Shown piece after piece: positions 5,919-6,226 of a stretch of DNA of 6,226 nucleotides (the first letter of the stretch is position 1; the number at the start of each line of letters is the position of its first letter). The notes beneath the pieces were generated by a model, which ran no database searches, was not told where the DNA came from, and saw only the letters and a list, made by a program, of their open reading frames with translations. The position numbers and the translations under genes are program-made. The stretch covers positions 31,553-37,778 of the forward strand of contig PMAM01000097.1 in assembly GCA_003152595.1 (NCBI GenBank). Reading direction: 5' to 3'. Origin of the DNA: Acidobacterium sp. (GTDB taxonomy: Bacteria > Acidobacteriota > Terriglobia > Terriglobales > Acidobacteriaceae).

Positions 5919-6226
5919 TTAGTAGATGCTGAGCTCCGGCACCACGCGGCTGATGGCTCCGTTGGGGCTGGGGACATCGGGCTTGAGTCCGGCATGGATC
6001 GACGCGAAGAGGCCGAGGAGCTGGCCGAAGATCACGTCGAATGCGGGACGGTAAGCGTCTGGAATCGCGGCGGCCGTGGCGGGAGCCAGGACGTGCTCGG
6101 CTTCACCGTTGAGCGCGTGTGGATCGGTGGCAATCGCGACCCGCGTGCGCACGAGGCCCTTGCTTCCGATCTCGCGGAGCAGATCGATTTCGTAATTGCG
6201 GCGTGCCGCCTGGCTGGAGAGGAAGG
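5919..6226 (-). CDS. SIS-domain sugar isomerase, AgaS-like, C-terminal part
   Basis: The frame is open from the window edge to TAA at 5919-5921, giving about 101 visible residues; the start lies beyond the window. The sequence resembles the C-terminal end of AgaS-type proteins (tagatose-6-phosphate ketose/aldose isomerase or galactosamine-6-phosphate deaminase/isomerase): a helix RNYEIDLLREI, a strand segment before EAEHVLAP, the helix FDVIFGQLLGLFASIHAGL, and the closing motif KPDVPSPNGAISRVV...LSIY, which matches the family ending PDxPxPxGxxNRVV...TIY. AgaS proteins are about 370-390 residues, so roughly a quarter is seen, within the second SIS domain. It is cytoplasmic and would act on phosphorylated (amino) sugars. 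The gene converges on the hydrolase gene with 16 bp between their stops. Another SIS isomerase, such as a GlmS-like protein, is less likely given the ending. Confidence 0.7.
   Translation of the reverse strand, partial: FLSSQAARRNYEIDLLREIGSKGLVRTRVAIATDPHALNGEAEHVLAPATAAAIPDAYRPAFDVIFGQLLGLFASIHAGLKPDVPSPNGAISRVVPELSIY

Noticed and set aside
1..6226. CRISPR arrays, tRNA/rRNA genes, insertion sequences, toxin-antitoxin or defence genes
   Set aside because: No regularly spaced repeats, cloverleaf or rRNA-like sequence, transposase frame or terminal inverted repeats were seen; all sizeable coding content is explained by the three genes.

Overview
The window looks like chromosomal DNA from an acidobacterium (Acidobacteriota, Terriglobia-like). 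This is an inference from two things: the very large Oar-type TonB-dependent receptor with an N-terminal carboxypeptidase-regulatory-like domain, a family strongly expanded in that phylum, and the GC-rich coding style that avoids TTA, CTA and TCA codons. No marker gene is present, so the taxonomic call is only moderate.

Layout. Positions 1 to about 310 hold no gene I can support, only short repeats and a possible folded segment. A good sigma70-type promoter (TTGACA, 17 bp, TAAAAG) lies at 311-339. It is followed by a cluster of inverted and direct repeats at 341-381 that looks like an operator or 5' UTR hairpin, and then by a ribosome binding site. From 404 to 3928 on the + strand runs one outer-membrane receptor gene. 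It is split by a single in-frame TAG at 710-712, which leaves a 102-residue secreted N-terminal fragment and an intact plug and beta-barrel reading frame of more than 1050 codons. The second gene, 3986-5902 (+), starts 57 bp downstream, has its own strong ribosome binding site, and encodes an exported TIM-barrel glycoside-hydrolase-like protein with a glutamine-amidotransferase-like domain of the beta-galactosidase trimerisation type. A third gene, 5919-6226 (-), is convergent, only 16 bp from the hydrolase stop, and runs off the window. Its visible C-terminus resembles the AgaS family of SIS-domain sugar-phosphate isomerases/deaminases.

How the genes may work together. This is the form of a small carbohydrate-use locus: an outer-membrane receptor for glycan import, an exported hydrolase to cut the glycan, and a cytoplasmic sugar-phosphate enzyme. 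The substrate is unknown; the AgaS-like neighbour hints at amino sugars, but it is on the other strand and may be unrelated.

The most notable observation is the premature amber codon in an otherwise well-preserved receptor. TAG also ends the neighbouring hydrolase gene, so genome-wide recoding is unlikely. A recent C-to-T nonsense mutation, a sequencing error, or readthrough/reinitiation are the live explanations. I see no clear novel defence or mobile system, and no tRNA, rRNA, CRISPR array or insertion sequence.
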